Source: Pedobacter alluvionis
Lineage (GTDB): Bacteria; Bacteroidota; Bacteroidia; Sphingobacteriales; Sphingobacteriaceae
NCBI RefSeq assembly: GCF_003664035.1
Contig: NZ_RCCK01000010.1
Location: 1,240,001-1,304,000 of the forward strand
Length of the DNA: 64,000 nucleotides
Direction: 5' to 3'
Positions 8,025 through 15,322 of the stretch are shown here, piece after piece (the stretch's first letter is position 1; the number at the start of each line of letters is the position of its first letter). The notes under the pieces were generated by a model that did no database searches, was not told where the DNA came from, and was given only the letters and a program-made list of their open reading frames with translations. Made by a program: the position numbers and the translations under genes.

Positions 8025-9131
8025 TCAGGGTTTGAGAAAATGATCTCTCCATTTTACAATACCACCTTTTAAACTGTATATTTTTTTTGCATCGCCATAT
8101 TTTTCCTGCATGGCCTCTGCTGCAGCTACACTTCTAATACCGTGCTGGCAGATTAAAACGACATGTTTTTGGTAAAACTCTTTATTCATAAAAGCACCAA
8201 ACTCAGACATCGGTACTTGTGTAAAAATCTGTTTGTCCAAAATTGGTACTTCGTGTTTTTCCCGTACATCGATTAAAATTATAGATTCTAATTGCTGAAG
8301 TTTCACCAGTTCGCTGGCATCAATTTCTATATATCCCTGTGGCCCTTCGCTGGTATCCTGATAATCCATATTTAAAAATTCATCAACAGTTTTGGGAAGG
8401 ATATAACCTCCTCCGTGGCTAATATTGATGGTATATTGTTCTTGTGTAAGTAAGTTGTAGCTTAAAATTTTATTGGTTAACGGTTTCCCGATTCCGGCAA
8501 TTAGTTTAATCGTTTCTGCAGCTGCCATAGTGCCCAATATGCCGGGTAATACACCTAAAACCCCATTTTCAGCACAATTGGTTACTTCTCCTTTTTCGGG
8601 CGGAATGGGGAAAAGATCACGGTAATTGGTACTGGCTGCTAAATGATCGGGGGTGTTAAATATGGCCAGTTGACCTTCAAAGCCGGAAACTGCCGCAAAT
8701 ATAAGTGGTTTGTTCAATAACGCACAGGCATCATTAATCAGGTATCTGGATTCGAAATTGTCTGTACCATCTAATATGTAATCGTATCTGGATAGAATAT
8801 CGAGGATGTTATTTTTCTGCAACCGGATGGGGTGACGGATGATCCCGATCTGAGTATTCATTTCCTGCAGGCGTTTTGCTGCAACCTCTACTTTCAGCTT
8901 TCCGATATCAGCCGTAGTAAAAAGAATCTGTCTATGTAAATTAGATAATGAAATGGTATCATCATCAACAATTCCAATGTGGCCAATGCCGGCAGCAGCC
9001 AGGTATTGCAATGCAGGACAGCCTAAGCCACCGATGCCAATAACAAGAATTTTAGCCCTTAAAAGCTTTTGTTGTGCTTCCTCCCCAAATCCTTTAAGGA
9101 TAATCTGTCTGTTGTAACGCTCTGCACTCAT
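8025..9131 (-). CDS. moeB: MoeB-type adenylyltransferase with C-terminal rhodanese domain
   Basis: Residues 1 to about 240 are a ThiF/MoeB E1-like domain: the nucleotide loop GIGGLGCPALQYL, DGTDNFESRYL, and the catalytic-Cys region NCAENGVLG. Residues about 265-368 are a rhodanese domain with active-site C328 in CQHGIRS. The protein should adenylate the MoaD C-terminus and help form its thiocarboxylate. The zinc-binding CxxC pair of E. coli MoeB (usually CYRCLF) is absent here: the corresponding site reads NYRDLF. The similar thiamine protein ThiF is a less likely alternative, given the moaD neighbour 5 bp upstream. Confidence 0.92.
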   Translation of the reverse strand: MSAERYNRQIILKGFGEEAQQKLLRAKILVIGIGGLGCPALQYLAAAGIGHIGIVDDDTISLSNLHRQILFTTADIGKLKVEVAAKRLQEMNTQIGIIRHPIRLQKNNILDILSRYDYILDGTDNFESRYLINDACALLNKPLIFAAVSGFEGQLAIFNTPDHLAASTNYRDLFPIPPEKGEVTNCAENGVLGVLPGILGTMAAAETIKLIAGIGKPLTNKILSYNLLTQEQYTINISHGGGYILPKTVDEFLNMDYQDTSEGPQGYIEIDASELVKLQQLESIILIDVREKHEVPILDKQIFTQVPMSEFGAFMNKEFYQKHVVLICQHGIRSVAAAEAMQEKYGDAKKIYSLKGGIVKWRDHFLKP

Positions 9132-9136
9132 ATTCC

Positions 9137-9370
9137 TTAACCCCCTGAAAATGGCGGCATTATGGCTATTGTAGCCTGGTTTGTAATTTCGGTATTCTGT
9201 TGAACAATATTTTTGTTCAGGGCAAGTTTATATTTTATGCCTTTCAAGGCTGGAAAACGATCTTCGAGATATTGTTTAAAAGCATCGGTATCAGCAATGC
9301 CATCAACTTCAATTTTTTGATTGCTGATAAACTCGGCGATTTTGCCAAAACTGATCATTTCGATTTTCAT
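9137..9370 (-). CDS. moaD: Molybdopterin synthase sulfur carrier MoaD
   Basis: A 77-residue ubiquitin-fold protein ending in PPFSGG, the Gly-Gly tail that is adenylated and converted to a thiocarboxylate. It pairs with MoaE in molybdopterin synthase and is the substrate of the MoeB protein encoded next. It shows the usual alternation of strands and acidic helix (DTDAFKQYLEDRF). The 182 bp upstream of it hold a perfect hairpin (9482-9502), and then the small peptide gene. Confidence 0.93.
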   Translation of the reverse strand: MKIEMISFGKIAEFISNQKIEVDGIADTDAFKQYLEDRFPALKGIKYKLALNKNIVQQNTEITNQATIAIMPPFSGG

Positions 9371-9481
9371 GCTGCTAATTTACCTGTAAGATGTTAATTT
9401 TACTCAATCCTTTTATAAATCTTCTTGTGTAGCGAAATGTCCGTTCGTGATGCTTATATTTCGATACTATTTGTATTGCAT

Positions 9482-9502
9482 CTGGCAATTTAAAATTGCC
9501 AG
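9482..9502. repeat. Perfect 10-bp palindrome inside the moa operon
   Basis: CTGGCAATTT and AAATTGCCAG pair exactly around one base. It lies between the small secreted ORF and moaD. No T-run follows on the minus strand, so it is more likely an mRNA processing or stability hairpin than a terminator. Confidence 0.5.
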
Positions 9503-9552
9503 ATTATCCAGATTAACGAATTTATAAGCGCTTAAATTGTTTAAAGTGTTTG

Positions 9553-9654
9553 TTAATGGCTTTCTAACCCTTCATTCGATGGTATAAATTGCCTGCTCTC
9601 TTGTGCATTTACGGCAAAACTTAAAAATAATAAGCCGATGATCAGGAATTTCAT
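9553..9654 (-). CDS. Small secreted peptide, 33 residues, in the moa operon
   Basis: This short frame runs ATG to TAA and starts 1 bp after the TauE/SafE stop. It encodes a clear signal peptide, MKFLIIGLLFLSFAVNAQ, followed by only 15 residues (ESRQFIPSNEGLESH). The AxAQ cleavage site is typical of exported Bacteroidota proteins. It could be a genuine small exported peptide or the stump of a larger secreted gene that has been truncated. Operon placement and tight spacing favour translation; I know of no family. Confidence 0.5.
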   Translation of the reverse strand: MKFLIIGLLFLSFAVNAQESRQFIPSNEGLESH

Positions 9655-9655
9655 A

Positions 9656-10396
9656 TTATGCATGTGTAAAGAGTAATTTATAGGCAGCCAGGGCCAATAC
9701 ACAGGCCAGGACATTTTTTAAAACAGTTTGAGGGAATTTTAGCGCACCAAAATAAGCCCCACAAAGGCCACCAACGAAAGCCACGCCAACATAAGTGAGC
9801 ATGTGGTTATTAAATTCGAAGCCTTTAATGAGTTGACCACCTAAGCCAGCAACCGAATTAACAAAGATGAATGCTGCGCTAATGGCTGCGGTTTGTTTTT
9901 GATCAGTCCATTTTAAAAGCAGCAGGATAGGAGAAAGGATAATCCCTCCACCGATACCAATCATGCCCGAAAGTAAGCCGATAATACCACCAATGGCAAG
10001 CGATAGCGGAATATTTGATGGTTTGAAGTCTTTTGGATCAGTATTTTTAAAGAAGAAAAAACGGATGACAGGGATAAGTAAAAGCAGTCCTAAAATCTTT
10101 TTATAAATGGAACTTTCGATTACCATCATACCGCCAACAAAGGAAAGCGGGATAGAGGCAAGTGCGAAAGGCCAGAAGCTTTTCCACTTAAAATGACCAC
10201 CACGGTAAAACTGGATAAAGGAAGTGGAAGAAACAAACAGATTTAATAATAATGCTGTTGGCTTCATAATGGCTGGCGAAATGGCAAAAATAGCCATCAG
10301 CGCAAGGTAGCCGCTTGCCCCGCCATGCCCAACCGAGGCATATAAAAAAGCAACAATAAAAAGTAAACAGTAAAAGAGGATAAAGCCTTCTTGCAT
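9656..10396 (-). CDS. TauE/SafE family permease
   Basis: A 246-residue integral membrane protein with eight or so hydrophobic segments and the family repeats, including HGGASGYLALMA near the N-terminus and GMIGIGGGIILSPILLLL in the second half. Members export sulfite, sulfoacetate or related anions across the inner membrane. It sits 2 bp after moeA within the cofactor operon, suggesting a role linked to sulfur chemistry or a Mo-enzyme substrate such as sulfite, but this is inferred from position only. Confidence 0.87.
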   Translation of the reverse strand: MQEGFILFYCLLFIVAFLYASVGHGGASGYLALMAIFAISPAIMKPTALLLNLFVSSTSFIQFYRGGHFKWKSFWPFALASIPLSFVGGMMVIESSIYKKILGLLLLIPVIRFFFFKNTDPKDFKPSNIPLSLAIGGIIGLLSGMIGIGGGIILSPILLLLKWTDQKQTAAISAAFIFVNSVAGLGGQLIKGFEFNNHMLTYVGVAFVGGLCGAYFGALKFPQTVLKNVLACVLALAAYKLLFTHA

Positions 10397-10398
10397 AG

Positions 10399-11577
10399 TT
10401 AGCCAGGTAAAATCAATACGCTTAGGATGTCGTTTTCTATGAATTGTTCTTGTGTTTCATCCAGGCAGATCAGGCAATTGGCCTGTGCAAAAGAGCTTAA
10501 CCGGTAAGATTCTTGTGCGCTGAGTGGAGTAACTTTTCCGTTTTCATATTTGCCTTTCAGGAAATGCATTAGCCCTGAAGGTTTGGAATAAGGATGTGTG
10601 AGCTCGGCCTGGACCTCAATTACACTATTATTTTTATGGGATAATGCTTTAATAGCTGGTAACACATAATTATAATAGCAACTGAGAACAGATGAAGGAT
10701 TGCCTGGAAGTCCGAATATTAATTTTTGATCTTTGGTTCCAAAAAACAAAGGTTTGCCGGGTTTCTGTTTCACTTTATGAAAAACCTGTTTGATGCCACA
10801 AGATGAAGCGGCTTCAATTACAAAATCATAATCGCCAACACTTACACCTCCGGTAAGTAGCACAACATCACTGTTTTCTACTGCATTTTGTAATATGTTT
10901 TTAAGGATTTCCAGATCATCATCTGCTTCATAAACAACAATCTGTTCAATGCCTTCATGTTTTAAAGCAGCAGATAGAGAATAGGAATTCGATTCATATA
11001 CCTGCCCAAATTCGAGGGCTTTTCCCGGTTGCTGTAATTCTTTTCCAGTTACAATAACCGAAATCTTTGGCATGGGGTAAACACTGACTTCGTTGATACC
11101 AATGCCTGCGAGAAAGCCAATGGCAGCAGGACTAAGCAGATTTCCACGTTCCAGCGCCAATGCGCCAGCTGTAATTTCTGAACCTTTATCCCGCACATTT
11201 AAGCCGAATTTTAAATTGGGATCTTGTAAAGTGATTTTCCCGGCGGTGCGCGTAATTTTTTCCTGCATTACTACCGTATCGGCACCTTTAGGTAGTGGAG
11301 CTCCCGTAAATATTCTGCTGGTTTCGCCGTTTTGGATGGTCATAGTGGTTGCTGTTCCAGCCGCCATTTCGCCGGTTAAGGTGAGCTCTTGTTCGTGATC
11401 TGCAAACTTAATTGCATAACCGTCCATTGCAGATTGGCTAAATGCCGGGATATCGTATTTCGCATAAACATCGGCTGCAAGAATGTGCCCTGATGCCTTT
11501 GCCAAATCAATTGAAATGGGGTTTAATGTTGTGATGTGTTGAGAAATGAGATCTTTTGCTTCTTTAACGCTAATCAT
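10399..11577 (-). CDS. moeA: Molybdopterin molybdenumtransferase MoeA
   Basis: The 392-residue protein inserts molybdate into adenylated molybdopterin. Visible are the N-terminal segment SQSAMDGYAIK, the GTGAPLPKGADTVV-like motif (FTGAPLPKGADTVVMQE), the MogA-like domain with LTGGVSVGDYDF and GKPLFFG, and GLPGNPSSVL. I chose the ATG at 11577: it has GGAGGA ten bases upstream, an uncommon strong Shine-Dalgarno for this genome, and gives the family start MISVKEA. The in-frame ATG at 11595 would overlap moaA by 11 bp and lacks this support. Confidence 0.95.
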   Translation of the reverse strand: MISVKEAKDLISQHITTLNPISIDLAKASGHILAADVYAKYDIPAFSQSAMDGYAIKFADHEQELTLTGEMAAGTATTMTIQNGETSRIFTGAPLPKGADTVVMQEKITRTAGKITLQDPNLKFGLNVRDKGSEITAGALALERGNLLSPAAIGFLAGIGINEVSVYPMPKISVIVTGKELQQPGKALEFGQVYESNSYSLSAALKHEGIEQIVVYEADDDLEILKNILQNAVENSDVVLLTGGVSVGDYDFVIEAASSCGIKQVFHKVKQKPGKPLFFGTKDQKLIFGLPGNPSSVLSCYYNYVLPAIKALSHKNNSVIEVQAELTHPYSKPSGLMHFLKGKYENGKVTPLSAQESYRLSSFAQANCLICLDETQEQFIENDILSVLILPG

Positions 11578-11584
11578 GAAAATT

Positions 11585-12565
11585 TTATCCTCCAATGGTA
11601 ATCATACTTCTGTTTTGAATGGTCGTGGCATCAATTTTTTCGAAATTGCTTACCAACTGTCCACCCAATGCTTTCTTTTTGCTCGATATCGCCGATTGAA
11701 TTAGTGGAAGCACGTCTTCATTTTTCCGCAATGCGGTAAGCAGATCAGTTTCACTATCCGAAAAAAGGCAGTTTTTGAGTTTGCCATCTGCAGTTAGGCG
11801 CATGCGGTTGCAGGTATCGCAAAAAGGACTGGTCATGGTGCTGATAATAGCAAATGATCCTTCGTGACCAGGAATCATAAAACTTTTGGCCGTATCGTGT
11901 GGCTCTCCTTTAACTGGCAGTACCGTGAAATCTTTTTCAATCACCGATAGGATTTCATCTAAAGAAAACATCTTGTTGCTCGTCCATTTGTTACCACTAA
12001 AAGGCATAAACTCAATAAACCTGATCTGGATGGGATTATGTTTGGTCCAACTGATGAAATCGGTTATCTCGTTGTCGTTGAGCCCTTTCATCACTACCAT
12101 ATTTATTTTTACTTTTATTTTATGCTGCAAAAGCAATTCGATATTACTTCGTACCTGATGGAAAACATCTCTTCTGGTAATCATAAAGAATTTCTCAGGT
12201 TGTAAGGTATCCAGGCTGATGTTAATGGTTTTAATTCCGGCTTCTTTTAATACAGGCAACATTTCTGCAATGCGGGTACCATTTGTAGTAATAACGAGCT
12301 CGACCGGAAGTTTACCCAATGCGGCAATAATTTGGGCTGCATCTTTTCTCACCAAAGGCTCTCCACCGGTAAGCCTGATTTTTTTTACGCCATTGGCCAC
12401 AAAAACTTCTGCAAGCTTAATAATTTCGTCTGTTTGCATAAGCCTGGAGGCAGGAGTGAAGTCGTATTCTTCTTCTGGCATGCAATAAAAGCAGCGAAAG
12501 TTGCAGTTATCGGTAAGCGATATCCGCAGGTAATCGTGTATTCTTCCAAAAGAATCTGCTATCAT
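11585..12565 (-). CDS. moaA: GTP 3',8-cyclase MoaA (radical SAM)
   Basis: This 326-residue enzyme makes 3',8-cyclo-GTP, the first step of molybdenum cofactor synthesis. It has the radical SAM cluster motif C21-x3-C25-x2-C28, the TGGEPLVRKD SAM-binding loop, the C-terminal second cluster motif CDTCNRMRL...C, and the terminal Gly-Gly (ITIGG) needed for MoaC coupling. Its ATG overlaps the stop of a broken upstream frame (ATGA arrangement), so an intact gene once preceded it. Confidence 0.96.
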   Translation of the reverse strand: MIADSFGRIHDYLRISLTDNCNFRCFYCMPEEEYDFTPASRLMQTDEIIKLAEVFVANGVKKIRLTGGEPLVRKDAAQIIAALGKLPVELVITTNGTRIAEMLPVLKEAGIKTINISLDTLQPEKFFMITRRDVFHQVRSNIELLLQHKIKVKINMVVMKGLNDNEITDFISWTKHNPIQIRFIEFMPFSGNKWTSNKMFSLDEILSVIEKDFTVLPVKGEPHDTAKSFMIPGHEGSFAIISTMTSPFCDTCNRMRLTADGKLKNCLFSDSETDLLTALRKNEDVLPLIQSAISSKKKALGGQLVSNFEKIDATTIQNRSMITIGG

Positions 12566-12702
12566 TGCTGGCTGATTAAATTGTTATAATCTGTTTCTGT
12601 ATCAATATCAATTCCTCGTTGTTCGAAAACGACTGTTTCCGGATCCTGCGGATACTTTTCCTTCATTGCTTTTTGATATCTGTAATTTCTTTCATTAGAG
12701 AA
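12562..12702 (-). pseudogene. C-terminal remnant of a nucleotidyltransferase gene
   Basis: A 46-codon open stretch, bounded upstream by TAA at 12703-12705, encodes ERNYRYQKAMKEKYPQD...FEQRGIDIDTETDYNNL. The ending RGIDIDTExDY is typical of the C-terminus of MobA/MocA-like or CMP-sugar nucleotidyltransferases. The first 150-200 residues are missing. Its TGA overlaps the moaA ATG, the coupling expected of an operon gene. A Mo-cofactor nucleotidyltransferase would fit the pathway, but the fragment is too short to tell it from a CMP-sugar enzyme. Confidence 0.55.
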
Positions 12703-12816
12703 TTAATGCAATAGAGGATGCAATTTAATGATAATCTGTCACAAATAAGCAAAAGGAAGATATCCCTTTTAAGAAGTATTATGAATAAAAAGCTTGGATT
12801 TTTTGATTCTATTGTG

Positions 12817-12840
12817 CAGTCAGATGTTACCATCTGACTG
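12817..12840. repeat. Perfect 10-bp hairpin
   Basis: CAGTCAGATG and CATCTGACTG pair exactly around TTAC, in the A/T-rich gap between the moa operon and the small gene at 12955. It has no T-run on either strand. The rest of the 12703-12954 gap shows nothing I can name. Confidence 0.5.
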
Positions 12841-12954
12841 ATAAGTAAATAAATGTTTATTTATCTCTTAGACTGGATTAAGTGTCGGATAGTAATATTT
12901 GACGGCACTGCAATATCATACCTACAATAATTACCGAATATTTCAATGTCAGGC

Positions 12955-13185
12955 TTACAAAGGCTCTGAATGAAAGATTTCAAGATTAATACAGCGCAAA
13001 CCAATACTGTTAAAGAGTTCTGTAATTTCTTTTGTCCAATCTCTTGGCGAATCTACCCTGAGAATTTTATCAGAATCCCATAAATCAATATTCCATTTAA
13101 TTTCTTTGAACTGGCTGTTCAGCAATGGGCTGATTACGTTTAACTCGTTATCCGAGGATACATTTGTTTTGAAAACGGCTATCAT
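12955..13185 (-). CDS. Hypothetical small protein, 76 residues
   Basis: A compact cytosolic protein with the pattern MIAVFKTNV...IKWNIDLWDSDKILRVDS, resembling the beta-alpha-beta HMA-like fold of small Bacteroidota proteins, but without the metal-binding CxxC. Function unknown. It stands alone, transcribed away from the sigma factor gene. Confidence 0.6.
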   Translation of the reverse strand: MIAVFKTNVSSDNELNVISPLLNSQFKEIKWNIDLWDSDKILRVDSPRDWTKEITELFNSIGLRCINLEIFHSEPL

Positions 13186-13385
13186 ATAGAAAAGTTTTTA
13201 GGTTTGTTGGAACTGTAGACGTACAACTTTAGAAATTACTTTAAGTAGGAGTGATTTTTTATTTTTTTTATTTAGCTCAGTTAAACTAAACAAGCATTTC
13301 TAAAAACATTAAATAATTTGTAAGGATCTTTCATCTCGTACGACTAACAGTTTAAACATTATATTTATATAAGATATTACCAAAC

Positions 13386-13985
13386 ATGCAAAACGAAACG
13401 GACAAAGGCCTTACAGCCAAAAGTCTTCACTCAGATCCGATTAGTTGGGTAGAAAAATATGCCGATTATCTCTATGGTTTTGCGATGTCGAGATTAAGAG
13501 ATGAGGATGTGGCCAAAGATTTGGTTCAGGATACCTTTTTGGCAGGATTGCAAAGACTAGATGGTTTTGAGGGGAATAGTAAAGAGAAAACCTGGTTAAC
13601 CGCCATTCTTAAAAACAAGATAGCCGATTTTTACAGAAAACGTTCTGCTAACGGGCTAAGAGATTTGAAGTTAACAGATGCCGAAGACGAGCAGCAGGAT
13701 TTCTTTGACACTGAATCTGGGCACTGGAATGAAAAATACCGTCCACAGGCCTTTGGTTTGGATGTGGGTAATCCTTTGCTGATGAAAGAGTTGGGTGATA
13801 TATTAAATGAATGTCTGGCCAAACTTCCGGGATTATGGTTTTCGGTATTCTCAATGAAACATATGGACGATCTGGCTTCAGAACTGATCTGTACCGAACT
13901 TAAACTTACTGCGGCTAATTTCTGGGTAATTATGCACCGCACAAAACTTAACCTGAGGGCATGCCTTCAAAAAAACTGGAACTGA
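13386..13985 (+). CDS. ECF-type RNA polymerase sigma factor
   Basis: The 199-residue protein has sigma region 2 (YLYGFAMSRLRDEDVAKDLVQDTFLAGL, then TWLTAILKNKIADFYRK) and a region 4 helix-turn-helix near residues 148-195 (LAKLPGLWFSVFSMKHMDD...). It should redirect RNA polymerase to a small regulon. A cysteine/histidine zinc-finger protein follows 1 bp later and a secreted peroxiredoxin-like gene after that, so a redox-responsive regulon is a reasonable inference. Confidence 0.92.
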   Translation: MQNETDKGLTAKSLHSDPISWVEKYADYLYGFAMSRLRDEDVAKDLVQDTFLAGLQRLDGFEGNSKEKTWLTAILKNKIADFYRKRSANGLRDLKLTDAEDEQQDFFDTESGHWNEKYRPQAFGLDVGNPLLMKELGDILNECLAKLPGLWFSVFSMKHMDDLASELICTELKLTAANFWVIMHRTKLNLRACLQKNWN

Positions 13986-13986
13986 T

Positions 13987-14253
13987 ATGACGAGCGCGCT
14001 AAAAAATATAATCTATAATTGTAAACAGGCTACTTTTCTGATCGAAAAAAGAATCGCCGGAAAAATTACGGCTGCCGAAAAACTACAATTACATGTACAT
14101 TTGAGAGGTTGTTCGGTATGCAAAATTTATCAGCAGCAGAGTATATTAATTAATAAGGTGTTTGTAGGCCTTGAAAACAGCGATTTTAAACTTGATGAAA
14201 CCTTTAAAAAAACATTAAAAAATAAGATTGAAAAAGAAATGAATAAAAATTAA
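13987..14253 (+). CDS. Zinc-finger (zf-HC2-like) anti-sigma candidate
   Basis: An 88-residue protein directly coupled to the sigma factor. It carries an H-x3-C-x2-C metal site (HLRGCSVC) preceded by a helical KQATFLIEKRIAGK segment, as in cytosolic ZAS-type anti-sigma factors. No transmembrane helix is present, so it would act in the cytoplasm. It probably binds and restrains the sigma factor and may release it on oxidation of the cysteines; that mechanism is an inference. Confidence 0.8.
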   Translation: MTSALKNIIYNCKQATFLIEKRIAGKITAAEKLQLHVHLRGCSVCKIYQQQSILINKVFVGLENSDFKLDETFKKTLKNKIEKEMNKN

Positions 14254-14312
14254 TTTTCGCTGTAAGGTTAATGCTGCTGGTTCGACTAAGAGAAAAAAAA
14301 CATAAAAACAAA

Positions 14313-14894
14313 ATGAAAAGAATTATCTTATTTACAGCGTTAGCTGTTGTATTATCGCTGCAAACAAAAGCACAAAAGGGTTTAAAAGAAGGTGATAAAG
14401 CACCTATGTTTAGTGGAATGGATCAGAACGGGAAAATCGTGAGTTTGAAAAGTGTACTTAAAGCACACCGTTCTGTGGTATTATTTTTTTATCGCGGACA
14501 ATGGTGCCCTTATTGTAATAAACACATTAAAGAGCTTCAAGATTCTTTAAGCTTGTTAAGTGGGAAAGATGCTTATGTGATCGGTGTTACACCTGAAACG
14601 AAAGAAAATATCGATAAAACCATCAAAAAAACCAGCGCTGGCTTTTCTATCCTTCAGGATAAAGACGACGCGATTATGAAAGCCTACAACGTTAATTTTA
14701 TGATGGATGAAGCTACCTTTACCAAATACAAGGGCTATGGGATAAATTTAGAGGATAATAATGGTAATACGCGTCATACTTTACCTGTTCCTGCAACCTA
14801 TATTATCGATCGTTCTGGTAAAATTAAATATGTTCATTTCGATCCCAACTATCAAAAAAGAGCTTCGGTAAAACTTTTGCTTTCCAAACTTTAG
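14313..14894 (+). CDS. Secreted peroxiredoxin-like AhpC/TSA protein
   Basis: The 193-residue protein starts with signal peptide MKRIILFTALAVVLSLQTKAQ, followed by a thioredoxin-fold domain of the AhpC/TSA type. The active site GQWCPYC contains a CxxC pair. A later LPVPATYIIDRSGKI segment is typical of redoxins. It should reduce peroxides or thiols in the periplasm. I took the ATG at 14313; an earlier in-frame ATG at 14271 adds a highly basic stretch that would spoil the signal peptide. It is third in line after the sigma and anti-sigma genes. Confidence 0.87.
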   Translation: MKRIILFTALAVVLSLQTKAQKGLKEGDKAPMFSGMDQNGKIVSLKSVLKAHRSVVLFFYRGQWCPYCNKHIKELQDSLSLLSGKDAYVIGVTPETKENIDKTIKKTSAGFSILQDKDDAIMKAYNVNFMMDEATFTKYKGYGINLEDNNGNTRHTLPVPATYIIDRSGKIKYVHFDPNYQKRASVKLLLSKL

Positions 14895-14922
14895 GTAGCG
14901 TATAGCATATTTTAAAATTTAA

Positions 14923-15081
14923 TTGATCAATTCGAGATATCCATTTTGGTTTGGAAATGAAAGGGCAGTTATTCTGGCGGACAGCAGCCCTGCTTTTGGT
15001 ACAATGCCCAATAAAGAATCGGGCGCTTTCCCCGTCAATCAGGTTTATGGTGAACGTTTTGCACCTCGTAATCAAAACTGA
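14923..15081 (+). pseudogene. Possible fragment of an unrecognised protein gene
   Basis: This 52-codon open stretch has no ATG start and follows a TAA. Its product reads like real protein (YPFWFGNERAVILAD, then SSPAFGTMPNKESGAFPVNQ and GERFAPRNQN) rather than noise. It may be the leftover end of a lost gene. I cannot name the family, and it could be chance. Confidence 0.3.
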
Positions 15082-15160
15082 AATGTTGTTTAGCCATTTT
15101 GCCCTGGTGAAGTGTTACCCAATGTCATTAAGTTAAGTCATACGGCACAAGCGAAAATAA

Positions 15161-15222
15161 TTTAACCACAGATAGAAAGGATACACACAGATATGAAAAT
15201 CCGTGTGTAATCTGTGGTTAAA
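15161..15222. repeat. Nested palindromic intergenic repeat (CCACAGAT type)
   Basis: The outer arms TTTAACCACAGAT and ATCTGTGGTTAAA are exact complements, and a second inner pair (ACACACAGAT / ATCCGTGTGT) nests inside. The same design recurs at 44231-44313, so it belongs to a dispersed repeat family. Confidence 0.75.
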
Positions 15223-15322
15223 AGCTCTTATCTTAATGATATTGAGTGATAAATTTGGGTTATTGGCTTGTTTAATTGGTTGAACGATATGGTTTTAATG
15301 AATGAATAATAATCTCATCAAA

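Noticed and set aside
13631..13942. 103-codon antisense frame in the sigma factor
   Set aside because: It is a shadow of the sigma factor gene in the opposite strand.
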